From positions 1,041,151 through 1,105,150 of the forward strand of contig NZ_CAKAKO010000002.1 in assembly GCF_916700565.1 (NCBI RefSeq): a stretch of DNA of 64,000 bases, given 5' to 3'. Position numbers and translations under genes: made by a program. The number at the start of each line of letters is the position of its first letter. The first letter of the stretch is position 1. Under the pieces are notes generated by a model. The model ran no database searches. It was not told where the DNA came from and saw only the letters and a program-made list of their open reading frames with translations. The DNA is from Xenophilus sp. Marseille-Q4582 (GTDB lineage Bacteria > Pseudomonadota > Gammaproteobacteria > Burkholderiales > Burkholderiaceae_C). Shown here piece by piece: positions 35,369 through 43,677 of the stretch.

Positions 35369-37417
35369 ATGAGCAAGACCAGCCATTCCTTCCAGGCCGA
35401 GGTGGCGCAGCTGCTGCACCTCGTCACCCATTCGTTGTACTCGAACAAGGAAATCTTCCTGCGCGAGCTGATCTCCAACGCATCGGATGCCTGCGACAAG
35501 CTGCGCTTCGAGGCGCTGGACAACAACGCCCTGTACGAAGACGCGCCCAGCCTTGAGGTGCGCGTGGCCTTCGACAAGAAGGCGCGCACCCTGACCATCA
35601 CCGACAACGGCATCGGCATGAGCCAGCAGGAGGCGATCGACCACCTGGGCACCATCGCCAAGAGCGGCACCAAGGACTTCATGAGCCGCCTGACCGGCGA
35701 CCAGAAGGCGGACGCGCAACTCATCGGCCAGTTCGGCGTGGGCTTCTATTCGGGCTTCATCGTCGCCGACCGGATCACCGTCGAGTCGCGCCGCGCCGGC
35801 CTCAAGCCCGAAGAGGGCGTGCGCTGGATGAGCGGCGGCGCTGGCGACTTCGAGGTCGAGACGATCACGCGCGCGCAGCGCGGCACCAGCGTCATCCTGC
35901 ACCTGCGCGAGGATGCCGACGAATACCTCAACGCCTGGAAGCTCAAGCAGGTCATCGGCAAGTACTCCGACCACATCTCCCTGCCCATCCTGATGGAGAA
36001 GGAAGAGTGGAAGGAGGGCGAGGACAACAAGGGCGGCGAGATGGTGCCCACGGGCGAGTGGGAGCCGGTCAACAAGGCCAGCGCCCTCTGGACGCGCCCG
36101 AAGAAGGACATCAGCGACGAGCAGTACGCCGAGTTCTACAAAGCCATCAGCCACGACTACGAGGCGCCGCTGGCCTGGAGCCACAACCGGGTGGAAGGCA
36201 GCACCGAGTACACCCAGCTGCTGTACATCCCGGCCAAGGCGCCGCACGACCTGTGGAACCGCGACCACAAGGGCGGCGTCAAGCTCTACGTCAAGCGCGT
36301 CTTCATCATGGACGACGCCGAGGCGCTGCTGCCGGGCTACCTGCGCTTCGTCAAGGGCGTGATCGATTCGGCCGACCTGCCGCTGAACGTGAGCCGCGAG
36401 CTGCTGCAGGAAAGCCGCGACGTGAAGGCCATCCGCGAAGGCAGCACCAAGCGCGTGCTCGGCATGCTGGAGGACCTGGCGAAGAAGGCCGTGAAGGCCG
36501 CTCCCGAGAGCGCCGAAGGCAAGGTGGACATCGGCTCCGGCGAATCGACGCCCGCGCCCGAGCCGACCGCGCAGGACGCCGGCGGCGTCACCGACGTGGT
36601 CGACAAGAAGACCGTCGAACCGGCCGCCGAAGCCGCCGCCGCGCACGCGGACGATGCCGGCAAGTACGCCAAGTTCTATGCCGAGTTCGGCTCGGTGCTC
36701 AAGGAAGGCCTGGGCGAGGACTTCGCCAACCGCGAGCGCATCGCCAAGCTGCTGCGCTTCGCGTCCACCACCAGCGACGCCGTGAACGTGAGCTTCGCCG
36801 ACTACAAGGCGCGCATGAAGGAGGGCCAGGAGGCCATCTACTACATCACCGCCGACACCCTGGCCGCCGCCAAAAACAGCCCGCAGCTCGAGCTCTTCAA
36901 GAAAAAGGGCATCGAGGTGCTGCTGATGACCGACCGCGTGGACGAATGGGCGCTGAACTACCTGCACGAGTTCGACGGCACGCCGCTGCAGAGCGTGGCC
37001 AGGGGCGCGGTGGACCTGGGCAAGCTGCAGGACGAGGCCGAGAAGAAGGCGGCCGAGGAAGCGGCCGAAGGCTTCAAGCCCGTGCTGGAGAAGCTCAAGG
37101 AAGCGCTCAAGGACAAGGCCGAGGACGTGCGCGTGACCACGCGCCTGGTCGATTCGCCCGCCTGCCTGGTGGTGCAGGACCACGGCATGAGCATGCAGCT
37201 CGCCCGCATGCTCAAGCAGGCCGGCCAGAAGGCGCCCGAGGTCAAGCCCGTGCTCGAGGTGAACGCCGAGCATCCGCTGGTCAGGAAGCTGGAAGGCGAC
37301 AGCGCCCATTTCGACGACCTGGCAAACATCCTGTTCGACCAGGCGCTGCTGGCCGAGGGCGGCCTGCCGGACGATCCGGCGGCCTACGTGCGGCGCGTGA
37401 ACGCGCTGCTGGTGTGA
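35369..37417 (+). CDS. htpG: Chaperone HtpG (bacterial Hsp90)
   Basis: HtpG is an ATP-dependent dimeric chaperone of the cytoplasm. The 682-residue protein starts [19 protein letters not shown]; the GHKL ATPase domain has [29 protein letters not shown], and [11 protein letters not shown], followed by middle and C-terminal domains. It is about 58 residues longer than E. coli HtpG because of an Ala/Glu/Pro-rich insertion (about 375-428, [20 protein letters not shown] onward) in the middle domain, between LEDLAKKA and [13 protein letters not shown], which are adjacent in E. coli. Controlled by the upstream heat-shock promoter and ended by a terminator at 37475. Confidence 0.95.
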   Translation: MSKTSHSFQAEVAQLLHLVTHSLYSNKEIFLRELISNASDACDKLRFEALDNNALYEDAPSLEVRVAFDKKARTLTITDNGIGMSQQEAIDHLGTIAKSGTKDFMSRLTGDQKADAQLIGQFGVGFYSGFIVADRITVESRRAGLKPEEGVRWMSGGAGDFEVETITRAQRGTSVILHLREDADEYLNAWKLKQVIGKYSDHISLPILMEKEEWKEGEDNKGGEMVPTGEWEPVNKASALWTRPKKDISDEQYAEFYKAISHDYEAPLAWSHNRVEGSTEYTQLLYIPAKAPHDLWNRDHKGGVKLYVKRVFIMDDAEALLPGYLRFVKGVIDSADLPLNVSRELLQESRDVKAIREGSTKRVLGMLEDLAKKAVKAAPESAEGKVDIGSGESTPAPEPTAQDAGGVTDVVDKKTVEPAAEAAAAHADDAGKYAKFYAEFGSVLKEGLGEDFANRERIAKLLRFASTTSDAVNVSFADYKARMKEGQEAIYYITADTLAAAKNSPQLELFKKKGIEVLLMTDRVDEWALNYLHEFDGTPLQSVARGAVDLGKLQDEAEKKAAEEAAEGFKPVLEKLKEALKDKAEDVRVTTRLVDSPACLVVQDHGMSMQLARMLKQAGQKAPEVKPVLEVNAEHPLVRKLEGDSAHFDDLANILFDQALLAEGGLPDDPAAYVRRVNALLV

Positions 37418-37474
37418 AACGGGCCGCCGCGCGCGGCGGCCCCACAGCGCCGCGGCGCGAGCGCCGGCGACCAG

Positions 37475-37498
37475 AAGGGCACCTGCGGGTGCCCTTTT
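37475..37498 (+). terminator. Rho-independent terminator of htpG
   Basis: A perfect 9-bp stem AAGGGCACC / GGTGCCCTT with a TGCG tetraloop, followed by TTC, lies 58 bases after the htpG stop. The T-tract is short. Confidence 0.75.
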
Positions 37499-37556
37499 CG
37501 CAGGCAGGCCGGGCCGCCTGCGCGATGATGCGGCTTCATTCGTCCCTGGAGCGGCC

Positions 37557-38036
37557 ATGCCCCCTCATTCACCGCCTTCCATGTCCGGCGCCGCGGCGGC
37601 GGCGCCTGCGGCCGCGCGCGGGCATGCGGGCCGGGCGCTGCGCCTGGCATGCGCCCTCGGCGCCGGCGCGTGTCTGGCGGTGCTGGCCGGCTGCGCGTCG
37701 TCGGGCGTGGGCATCGGCATCGGCGTGCTGCCGGGGCTGTCGCTGAATCTGGGCGTCGGCGCGGGCGGGCCGTCCATCGGCGTGGGCACGGGCTGGGGGC
37801 CCGTCGGCGCCGGCGTCAGCGTGAACGGCTCGGGCCGCGTGGTGGCGGGCACGGGCGTCGGCATCGGCGCCGGGCCGGTGGGCGTGGGCCTGGGCGGCCC
37901 GTCGGCGGTGCTCTACGACCCGCAGGCGCGGCCCGCGCCGCCCTCCGTCGCCCGGCCGGCCGCCGAACCGGGCGTGGTGGTGGTGCGCCGCGCGGGCGTG
38001 GCGGCGCGCACGCCGGGCGACGTGGAGGCGCCCTGA
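37557..38036 (+). CDS. Glycine-rich putative lipoprotein
   Basis: The 159-residue protein has an Ala-rich signal and the lipobox VLAGC (cysteine near residue 46), so it should be lipid-anchored. The mature part is built of imperfect Gly/Val repeats such as GVGIGIGVLPGLSLNLGVG and GVSVNGSGRVVAGTGVGIG, then a Pro/Ala/Val tail. The ATG at 37557 follows GGAG, though the second Met (MSGAAAA) is possible. Low complexity makes family assignment impossible; codon use is normal. Function unknown. Confidence 0.65.
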   Translation: MPPHSPPSMSGAAAAAPAAARGHAGRALRLACALGAGACLAVLAGCASSGVGIGIGVLPGLSLNLGVGAGGPSIGVGTGWGPVGAGVSVNGSGRVVAGTGVGIGAGPVGVGLGGPSAVLYDPQARPAPPSVARPAAEPGVVVVRRAGVAARTPGDVEAP

Positions 38037-38052
38037 CCCGGCCGGGCGCCGC

Positions 38053-39078
38053 TCAGGCGTACAGCGGCTCCTCGGCCATCGCCTCGCACTGGTCTTCGAG
38101 CATCTGGATCTGGCCCTTCCAGTAGTCGCTGGAGCCGAACCACGGGAAGGTGCGCGGGAAGATCGGATCTTCCCAGCGCCGTGCGAGCCAGGCGCTGTAG
38201 TGCAGCAGGCGCAGCGTGCGCAGCGGCTCGATCAGCGCCAGCTCGCGGCGGTCGAAGTCGCGGAACTGCTCGTAGCCGTCGAGCAGGCCGCTCAGCTGGG
38301 CCGTGCGCTGCGCGCGGTCGCCCGACAGCAGCATCCACAGGTCCTGCACCGCGAAGCCGGTGCGCGCATCGTCCAGGTCCACGAAATGCGGGCCGCCGCC
38401 TTCGTGCTCGGTGGGAGTCCACAGGATGTTGCCGGGGTGGCAGTCGCCATGCAGCCGCAGCGTGCGCAGGCCGCCGCCGGCCGGGTCGGCGAGGGGCGTG
38501 CCGGCGATCATCGCCAACGCGCGGTCGCAGGCCGCGGCCCATTCTGCCTGCACGTCCAGCGGCACCATCCGGTGCGCCAGCAGCCAGTCGCGCGGCTCGG
38601 TGCCGAAGGTGGCGAGGTCCAGCGCCGGCCGGTGCGCGAAGGGCTGGCGCGCGCCCACGGTGTGGATGCGCGCCAGGAAGCGGCCCACCCATTCGAGCAC
38701 CTCGAAGTCGTCCAGCTCGGGCGCGCGTCCGCCCCGCGAGGGGCTGAGGCTGAAGGCAAAGCCGGCATGGTGATGCAGGGTGCGGCCTTGCAGCGGCAGC
38801 GGCGCGACCATGGGCACCTCCGCGGCCGCCAGTTCGCGGGCGAAGTCATGCTCTTCTTGGATCTGCGCATCGCTCCAGCGGCCGGGCCGGTAGAACTTGA
38901 TCACCACGGTGCGCCGGTCCTCCAGGCCCTCGACGCCGATCTGGTACACGCGGTTCTCGTACGAATTGAGCGGCAGCAGGCGGCCGTCGCCATACAGGCC
39001 CAGCGTGGCCAGGGCGTCCAGCACCGTGTCGGGCGTGAGGCTGGCGTAGGGATGGGGCGAGGCGGTCGTGTCGGGCAT
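38053..39078 (-). CDS. srkA: Stress response serine/threonine kinase SrkA (YihE)
   Basis: The 341-residue protein matches SrkA, a cytoplasmic kinase of the choline-kinase/RIO-like fold that protects cells from stress-induced death in E. coli. NSYENRVYQIGVEG and VVIKFYRPGRWSD hold the nucleotide loop and Lys, LHGDCHPGNIL the catalytic Asp, and FVDLDDAR the metal-binding Asp. Length is close to the E. coli protein (328 aa). It converges on the lipoprotein gene and is preceded by the DUF2855 gene on the same strand, 40 bases upstream. Confidence 0.9.
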   Translation of the reverse strand: MPDTTASPHPYASLTPDTVLDALATLGLYGDGRLLPLNSYENRVYQIGVEGLEDRRTVVIKFYRPGRWSDAQIQEEHDFARELAAAEVPMVAPLPLQGRTLHHHAGFAFSLSPSRGGRAPELDDFEVLEWVGRFLARIHTVGARQPFAHRPALDLATFGTEPRDWLLAHRMVPLDVQAEWAAACDRALAMIAGTPLADPAGGGLRTLRLHGDCHPGNILWTPTEHEGGGPHFVDLDDARTGFAVQDLWMLLSGDRAQRTAQLSGLLDGYEQFRDFDRRELALIEPLRTLRLLHYSAWLARRWEDPIFPRTFPWFGSSDYWKGQIQMLEDQCEAMAEEPLYA

Positions 39079-39118
39079 CGGCGCATTGTCGGCGCGCGCC
39101 GGCCGCCGTGCCGCGCGC

Positions 39119-40252
39119 TCAGGCCGCCGGCGTCTTCAGCGACACGATGTGGCCGCAGCGTGCGTCGCCCCGGCCCTCGCGCGCCTCCTGCCACACGGCC
39201 GCGAGGGCCTCGGGGCCGGCGTGACGCGCCACGCGCAGCCACGGCCGGGCGGGGTCCGTGGCGCGCGCCGTGAACGCACGCCAGGCCTGCGCCAGGCGCT
39301 GGCCGAAGGCCTCGGTGCCCCATTCCGCCGTGCGCTTCTTGATCTGCGCCGGCGCGAAGAAGAAGGTGGGGCGCGGCCCGGGCAGGGTCTTCGCTTCGCC
39401 CTGCGGCGCGCGCTGGTCCACATGGGTGTTGCCGATCACCATGCTGTAGCGCAGGCCGCCCAGCCGTTCGTGCAGGCGGCGGCGCAGCTCGCCGTTGCCG
39501 GCGAAGTCGATGTAGACGGTGGGCGCCTGCGCATCGAGCTGCGCCAGTTCGCCATAGCCGAGCACGCGCGTGTAGCAGCCCAGGCTTTCGCAGAAGGCGC
39601 GGTTGGGCTCCGAGGTCAGGCCGACCACGTCCACCTGGCCGCGCTGCGCCAGCGCGAAGGCCGTGCCGTAGGCGGTCTTGCTCGAAGCGCTGGACAGCAC
39701 GGCCACGGGCCGGCTGCCTGGGGCGTCGGCGCCGTCCATGAAGAAGCCGTTGTCCCCCAGGAAATCGTCGATCAGCCACGACGTGATGAACAGCGGCCGC
39801 AGCAGGGCCTGCACGTCCTCGGTGTCGGCGGTGTAGAGCGCGTCGCTCGCGCAGCGGAAGTACTGGTTGTAGACGGCGGCCAGTTCGGCGCGGTGGGGCG
39901 AGGCATCGGTGATGCGCTCGGGCGTGAGCTTGCCCGGCGTGAGCACGGCCTGCGAGGCCGTCGGGAAGAAGCCATACAGCCGCTCGCCCACCGCCACGCC
40001 CGGGTGGGTGGACTGCAGCACGCGCCCGAAGCCCCACACCGGCACGCTGCCCCATTCGGCCTCGCCGCTCGGGAAGAACTGCCAGTAGCCCATGGCGTCG
40101 CCGAAGCTGGCGTAGGTGACGTTGTTGGCCGTGAGGGCGAAGGCGTCGATGCCCACCCGCACTTGGCCTGGCGCCAGCGGCATGTCTTCCCGCTCGCGCA
40201 CGCGCGTCAGCGTCAGGTCGGTCTTGCGGACGAGGAAATCGAGGGTGGGCAT
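39119..40252 (-). CDS. DUF2855 family protein (MDR-like fold)
   Basis: The 377-residue protein has the DUF2855 pattern: VGIDAFALTANNVTYASFGD, GYWQFFPSGEAEWGSVPVWG, VLSSASSKTAYGTAFAL and VYIDFAGNGELRRRLHERLG. The arrangement resembles medium-chain reductases, with a groES-like N-domain and a Rossmann-like C-domain, but the nucleotide motif is atypical. No activity is established for the family. Its 41-base spacing to srkA suggests co-transcription. ATG 40252 gives the full family length. Confidence 0.85.
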   Translation of the reverse strand: MPTLDFLVRKTDLTLTRVREREDMPLAPGQVRVGIDAFALTANNVTYASFGDAMGYWQFFPSGEAEWGSVPVWGFGRVLQSTHPGVAVGERLYGFFPTASQAVLTPGKLTPERITDASPHRAELAAVYNQYFRCASDALYTADTEDVQALLRPLFITSWLIDDFLGDNGFFMDGADAPGSRPVAVLSSASSKTAYGTAFALAQRGQVDVVGLTSEPNRAFCESLGCYTRVLGYGELAQLDAQAPTVYIDFAGNGELRRRLHERLGGLRYSMVIGNTHVDQRAPQGEAKTLPGPRPTFFFAPAQIKKRTAEWGTEAFGQRLAQAWRAFTARATDPARPWLRVARHAGPEALAAVWQEAREGRGDARCGHIVSLKTPAA

Positions 40253-40413
40253 GGGGCGCTCCGTGCGGCTGGGGAGGCTGCCACCTTAGCGCCGAGGCAT
40301 GGCAGGCGCCACCGTGGCGTGCGGCGGGCCGTCGCCTGGGTGACGGCCGGCCGCACGCGCAAGGGGCGCGGCGAAAGGCGCGGGCGCAAGAGGGCGCGCC
40401 CGCTCGCCGCGGC

Positions 40414-40779
40414 TCAGGCCGAAGGCTTGCGCCACAGCGTGGCGGCCAGCGCCAGCAGGGCCGGCAGGGCCTGCACGAAGAAGATCTTGGGTGCGGCCGT
40501 GACGGCGCCGAAGACGCCGGCCACCCCCACGCACAGCAGGAAGAAGACCGTCACGTCCCGGCGGCGCGTGAGCACGCCCCAGAAGAGGCCGGCGGCCAGG
40601 AAGCCGTTGTACAGCCCCTGGTTGGCGGCCAGCGCCACGGTGGCGTCGGCGAACTCCTGCGTGAGGTTGAAGGCCTTCATGCCGGCGGGCTTGTTCCAGA
40701 AGAACATTTCCAGCACGAGGATGTAGACATGCTCCAGCGCCACGAGCAGCGCCAGGCCGGGCGCGAGCCAGCGGGTCAT
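40414..40779 (-). CDS. DUF1304 small membrane protein
   Basis: A 121-residue protein with four hydrophobic segments (about 6-28, 48-68, 74-95, 97-115). The blocks EHVYILVLEMFFW, GLYNGFLAAGLFWG and GVAGVFGAVTAAPKIFF are typical of DUF1304, whose function is unknown. It lies 66 bases downstream of ohr on the same strand, so it may be the third gene of the OhrR-controlled run, suggesting a link to peroxide stress. Confidence 0.87.
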   Translation of the reverse strand: MTRWLAPGLALLVALEHVYILVLEMFFWNKPAGMKAFNLTQEFADATVALAANQGLYNGFLAAGLFWGVLTRRRDVTVFFLLCVGVAGVFGAVTAAPKIFFVQALPALLALAATLWRKPSA

Positions 40780-40845
40780 GCAATCACCTGCACGGGATGA
40801 GGCGGCGAAGCCCCGGCCGCGCGCGGCGCACAGGGCTTCGGTGCA

Positions 40846-41274
40846 TCAGGCGATCACCAGCTCGACCGGGATGTTGCCGCGCGTCGCGTTGGAGTAGGGG
40901 CAGACCTGGTGGGCGGTGTCGACCAGCTTCTTCTTGGCGTCGCCGTCCAGGCCCGGCAGGTGGATGGTCAGCTTGACGGCGATGCCGTAGGCGGCGCCAC
41001 CGTTCGTGGGGCCCAGGGAGACGTTGGAGTCGATGGACACGTCTTCGGGCACCTTCACGCCGACCTTGGAAGCCACGGCCTTCATGGCGCCGATGAAGCA
41101 GGCGGCATACCCCACGGCGAACAGCTGTTCGGGGTTGGTGCCGGCCTTGCCGGAGCCGGGCGGGTTCAGCTTGACGTCCAGCGCGCCGTCGGAGGACTTG
41201 CCGGCACCGCCGTCGCGGCCGCCGGTGGTGTGGGCTTCGGCGGTGTACAGAACCTTGTCGAGTTGCGTGGTCAT
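40846..41274 (-). CDS. ohr: Organic hydroperoxide reductase Ohr
   Basis: Ohr is a thiol peroxidase that reduces organic and lipid hydroperoxides using lipoylated proteins. The 142-residue protein holds both redox cysteines: C59 in VGYAACFIGA and C125 in HQVCPYSNATRGN. The N-terminal LYTAEAHTTGGRDG contains the conserved active-site Arg region. It begins 83 bases after ohrR, with no separate OhrR box in the gap, so it probably is transcribed from the operator upstream of ohrR. Confidence 0.95.
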   Translation of the reverse strand: MTTQLDKVLYTAEAHTTGGRDGGAGKSSDGALDVKLNPPGSGKAGTNPEQLFAVGYAACFIGAMKAVASKVGVKVPEDVSIDSNVSLGPTNGGAAYGIAVKLTIHLPGLDGDAKKKLVDTAHQVCPYSNATRGNIPVELVIA

Positions 41275-41357
41275 GGTCGTTCCTTGGAGGTCGGTTGAAA
41301 GGGCTTCGGAATGAAGCGGGGAGAGATCCTGGAGGCGGCGCCCGGGGAGCTGCGGGC

Positions 41358-41807
41358 TCAGGCCGCCTTCACGCGCTCGCGCAGCGCCTGCAGCTGCCGC
41401 GTGAGCGTGACGAGTTCATCGATGGAGCACTGGCTGGCTGCCAGCAGGCAGGCCGGCACGCGCGCGGCGCGGGCCTTGAGCCTGCGCCCGGCCGGTGTCA
41501 ACATGATGTGCACGCGGCGCTCGTCGGCCAGGTCGCGCACCCGGTTCACGAAGCCCGCGGCCTCCAGCCGCTTGAGCAGCGGCGTGAGGGTGCCTGAATC
41601 CAGCGACAGCCGCTCGCCCAGCGCGGAGACCGCCAGGCCGTTCTGCTCCCACAGCGCCAGCATGACGAGGTACTGCGGGTAGGTCAGGCCCAGGGCTTCG
41701 AGCTGCGGCTTGTAGAGCTTGGTCATGGCCAGCGACGCCGAATAGACGGCGAAGCACAGCTGGTTGTCCAGCTTGAGCAGTTCGTCGGGGGTGGGCGCGG
41801 TGGGCAT
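41358..41807 (-). CDS. ohrR: MarR-type peroxide sensor/repressor OhrR
   Basis: The 149-residue winged-helix repressor has the diagnostic LDNQLCFAVYSASLAM with the reactive cysteine C18, YPQYLVMLALWEQNG, LDSGTLTPLLKRLEAAGFV in the recognition region, and RDLADERRVHIMLT in the wing. Oxidation of C18 by organic peroxide releases DNA. A further Cys near the C-terminus (LLAASQCSID) suggests the two-Cys type. The ATG at 41807 gives the family N-terminus; a 26-codon upstream extension would include the operator. Confidence 0.94.
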   Translation of the reverse strand: MPTAPTPDELLKLDNQLCFAVYSASLAMTKLYKPQLEALGLTYPQYLVMLALWEQNGLAVSALGERLSLDSGTLTPLLKRLEAAGFVNRVRDLADERRVHIMLTPAGRRLKARAARVPACLLAASQCSIDELVTLTRQLQALRERVKAA

Positions 41808-41825
41808 GGGCAGAAATGTAGCTGG

Positions 41826-41851
41826 CAATTCAATTGTGTGCAATTGAATTG
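41826..41851. promoter_or_regulatory. OhrR operator (26-bp near-perfect palindrome)
   Basis: CAATTCAATTG-TGTG-CAATTGAATTG has 11-bp arms complementary to each other without mismatch. It lies 19 bases upstream of the ohrR start, in the AT-rich sequence expected of an OhrR box. It explains autoregulation and peroxide induction of ohrR-ohr. Confidence 0.88.
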
Positions 41852-41915
41852 CGGGAAGAAACCCCGCCGGCGGCGGGGTCGTCATGCGAAGGCGGCCCGG
41901 CCGTGCGGCGCGGTT

Positions 41916-42737
41916 TCAGCGCCCGGTGAAGCGCGGCGGGCGCTTCTCGATGAAGGCGCGCACGCCCTCGGCCGCGTCCTCGCTGTGGATCAGCTGCTGC
42001 TGCACGGGCTTGAAGTCCTCGATGGCCGCCAGCGGCCCCTGCTCGATGGCCTTGATGACGTTCAGCCGCGTGGCCACCACGGCCAGCGGCGCCTGGGCGG
42101 CGATGCGCTCGGCGATGGCGAAGGCGGCGCCCAGCTGCTCGCCGGCCGGCACCACCTTCTGCACGAAGTTCAGGCGGTAGGCCTCGGCGCTGTCGAATTC
42201 GTCGGCCGTCAGCAGGTGCAGCATGGCGTTGCCCATGCCCGCGCGCTCGGCCATGCGCAAGGTGGCGCCGCCCGAGGCCATGATGTTGCGCGCCACTTCC
42301 AGCTGCGAGAAGCGGCAGTTGTCGGCCGCCACCGTGATGTCGGCGGCCAGCATCAGCTCGATGCCCACGGTGAAGCAGATGCCCTGCACGGCCGCCACCA
42401 GGGGCTTGGTGCGGCGGCGGTAGCCCGGCACGCCCATGTTGTGCGGCTCCACCAGCGTGCCGTCGGCCGGGATGGCGACGCCGCCCTTCTTCACGAATTC
42501 CGAGATCACGGGCAGGTCCAGCCCGGCCGTGAAATGGTCGCCGAAGGCATGCAGCACGCCCACGCGCAGGTCCGGGTCGTCGTCCAGCCGGGTGTAGGCT
42601 TCGGCCAGCTGGCGGAACATGGCGGGCGTCCAGCCGTTGCGCTTGGCCGGGCGGTTGATGCCGATCAGCAGGATGGGGCCGCGCACTTCCGTGCTGATGC
42701 AGCCCTCGGCCGGCGGGGTGGGGGTCTGGATGTCCAT
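41916..42737 (-). CDS. Enoyl-CoA hydratase/isomerase (crotonase) family protein
   Basis: The 273-residue crotonase has RPAKRNGWTPAMF, the oxyanion segment DHFTAGLDLPVI and VQGICFTVGIELMLAADITV, with the C-terminal EKRPPRFTGR. In place of the canonical catalytic Glu pair, the second region reads NIMASGGATLRMAERAGMG, so the exact reaction (hydratase, isomerase or hydrolase) is not clear. ATG 42737 is preceded by GACGAGACAGCC; an ATG ten codons upstream is an alternative. It is divergent from the FadR-type regulator. Confidence 0.85.
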   Translation of the reverse strand: MDIQTPTPPAEGCISTEVRGPILLIGINRPAKRNGWTPAMFRQLAEAYTRLDDDPDLRVGVLHAFGDHFTAGLDLPVISEFVKKGGVAIPADGTLVEPHNMGVPGYRRRTKPLVAAVQGICFTVGIELMLAADITVAADNCRFSQLEVARNIMASGGATLRMAERAGMGNAMLHLLTADEFDSAEAYRLNFVQKVVPAGEQLGAAFAIAERIAAQAPLAVVATRLNVIKAIEQGPLAAIEDFKPVQQQLIHSEDAAEGVRAFIEKRPPRFTGR

Positions 42738-42909
42738 GGCTGTCTCGTCGATGTCGATGCTGGGCATGGACCATAGTGCAGCGCCGCAGGCGGCGCAGTC
42801 GCGCAGACGACCTCGGCGCCGCGGCACGGCGCCAGCGCGGCATCCTCGGTACGATGCGCGGACGGCGGCGCCGCCCGCCGGCCCCGCGTTTCGCGTTTCC
42901 GCTTCGTTC

Positions 42910-43677
42910 ATGTCCGTCACCTTCCGCACCATCAAACCCGGCCTGCGCCTGGCAGACCAGGTCGCCAGCGCGCTCGAGCAGGAGATCCGCGCCGGCCGCC
43001 TGGCCGAGGGCGCCAGGCTGCCCACCGAGGCGGCGCTGGTGCAGCAGTTCGGCGTCAGCCGCACGGTGGTGCGCGAGGCGGTGTCGCGCCTGAAGTCGCG
43101 CGGCCTGATCGACGCCCGCCAGGGCAGCGGCATGTATGCGCGCAAGCCGGATTTCGAGCCGCTGCGCTTCGACCCCATGGCCGCCGCTTCCAGGGAGGCG
43201 GTGCTGCAGATCGTCGAAGTGCGCCGCGCGCTGGAAGCCGAGGTGGCCGAACTGGCGGCCGAGCGCCGCACGGACGAGGACCTGGCGCGCATCCGCACGG
43301 CGCTTGCGGCCATCGACGCCGCCGTCGCGGCCGGGCGCGACGGCGTGGAAGAGGACGTGCAGTTCCACCGGGCCATCGCCGAGGCGGCACGCAATCCCTT
43401 CCTGATCCATACGCTGGACTACCTGTCGCAGTTCCTGCGCGGCGCCACCCGCGTCACGCGGGCCAACGAAGCGCGGCACGCGCCCTTCGCGGCCGACGTG
43501 CTGCAGGAACACGAGGTGCTGGTGGCCGCCATCGCGGCCGGCGACCCGTCCGCCGCGCGCCAGGCGGCGGCGCGGCACATGCGCAATGCCGCGCGGCGCA
43601 TCGAGCAGGCCGACCCCGCCTTCTGGGCGCAGGAAGGGCGCCGGCTGGCGCAGGACCTGGTGGGCGCCACGCTCTAA
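42910..43677 (+). CDS. FadR-subfamily GntR transcriptional regulator
   Basis: The 255-residue regulator has a winged HTH (about 12-75) with LADQVASALEQEIRAGRLAEG, LPTEAALVQQFGVSRTVVRE and RGLIDARQGSGMYAR, and a C-terminal FCD ligand domain (about 95-230) whose conserved metal-site pattern includes DVQFHRAIAEAARNP and HEVLVAAIAAGD. Regulators of this type control tetronate operons. The stop codon is the last part of the CTAA target duplication of the adjacent IS5-family element, so the insertion did not shorten the protein. Confidence 0.88.
   Translation: MSVTFRTIKPGLRLADQVASALEQEIRAGRLAEGARLPTEAALVQQFGVSRTVVREAVSRLKSRGLIDARQGSGMYARKPDFEPLRFDPMAAASREAVLQIVEVRRALEAEVAELAAERRTDEDLARIRTALAAIDAAVAAGRDGVEEDVQFHRAIAEAARNPFLIHTLDYLSQFLRGATRVTRANEARHAPFAADVLQEHEVLVAAIAAGDPSAARQAAARHMRNAARRIEQADPAFWAQEGRRLAQDLVGATL

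Noticed and set aside
34175..37558. 1127-codon minus-strand frame opposite the binding protein and htpG
   Set aside because: The longest such frames in GC-rich genomes are third-position GC artefacts; htpG on the other strand is certain.
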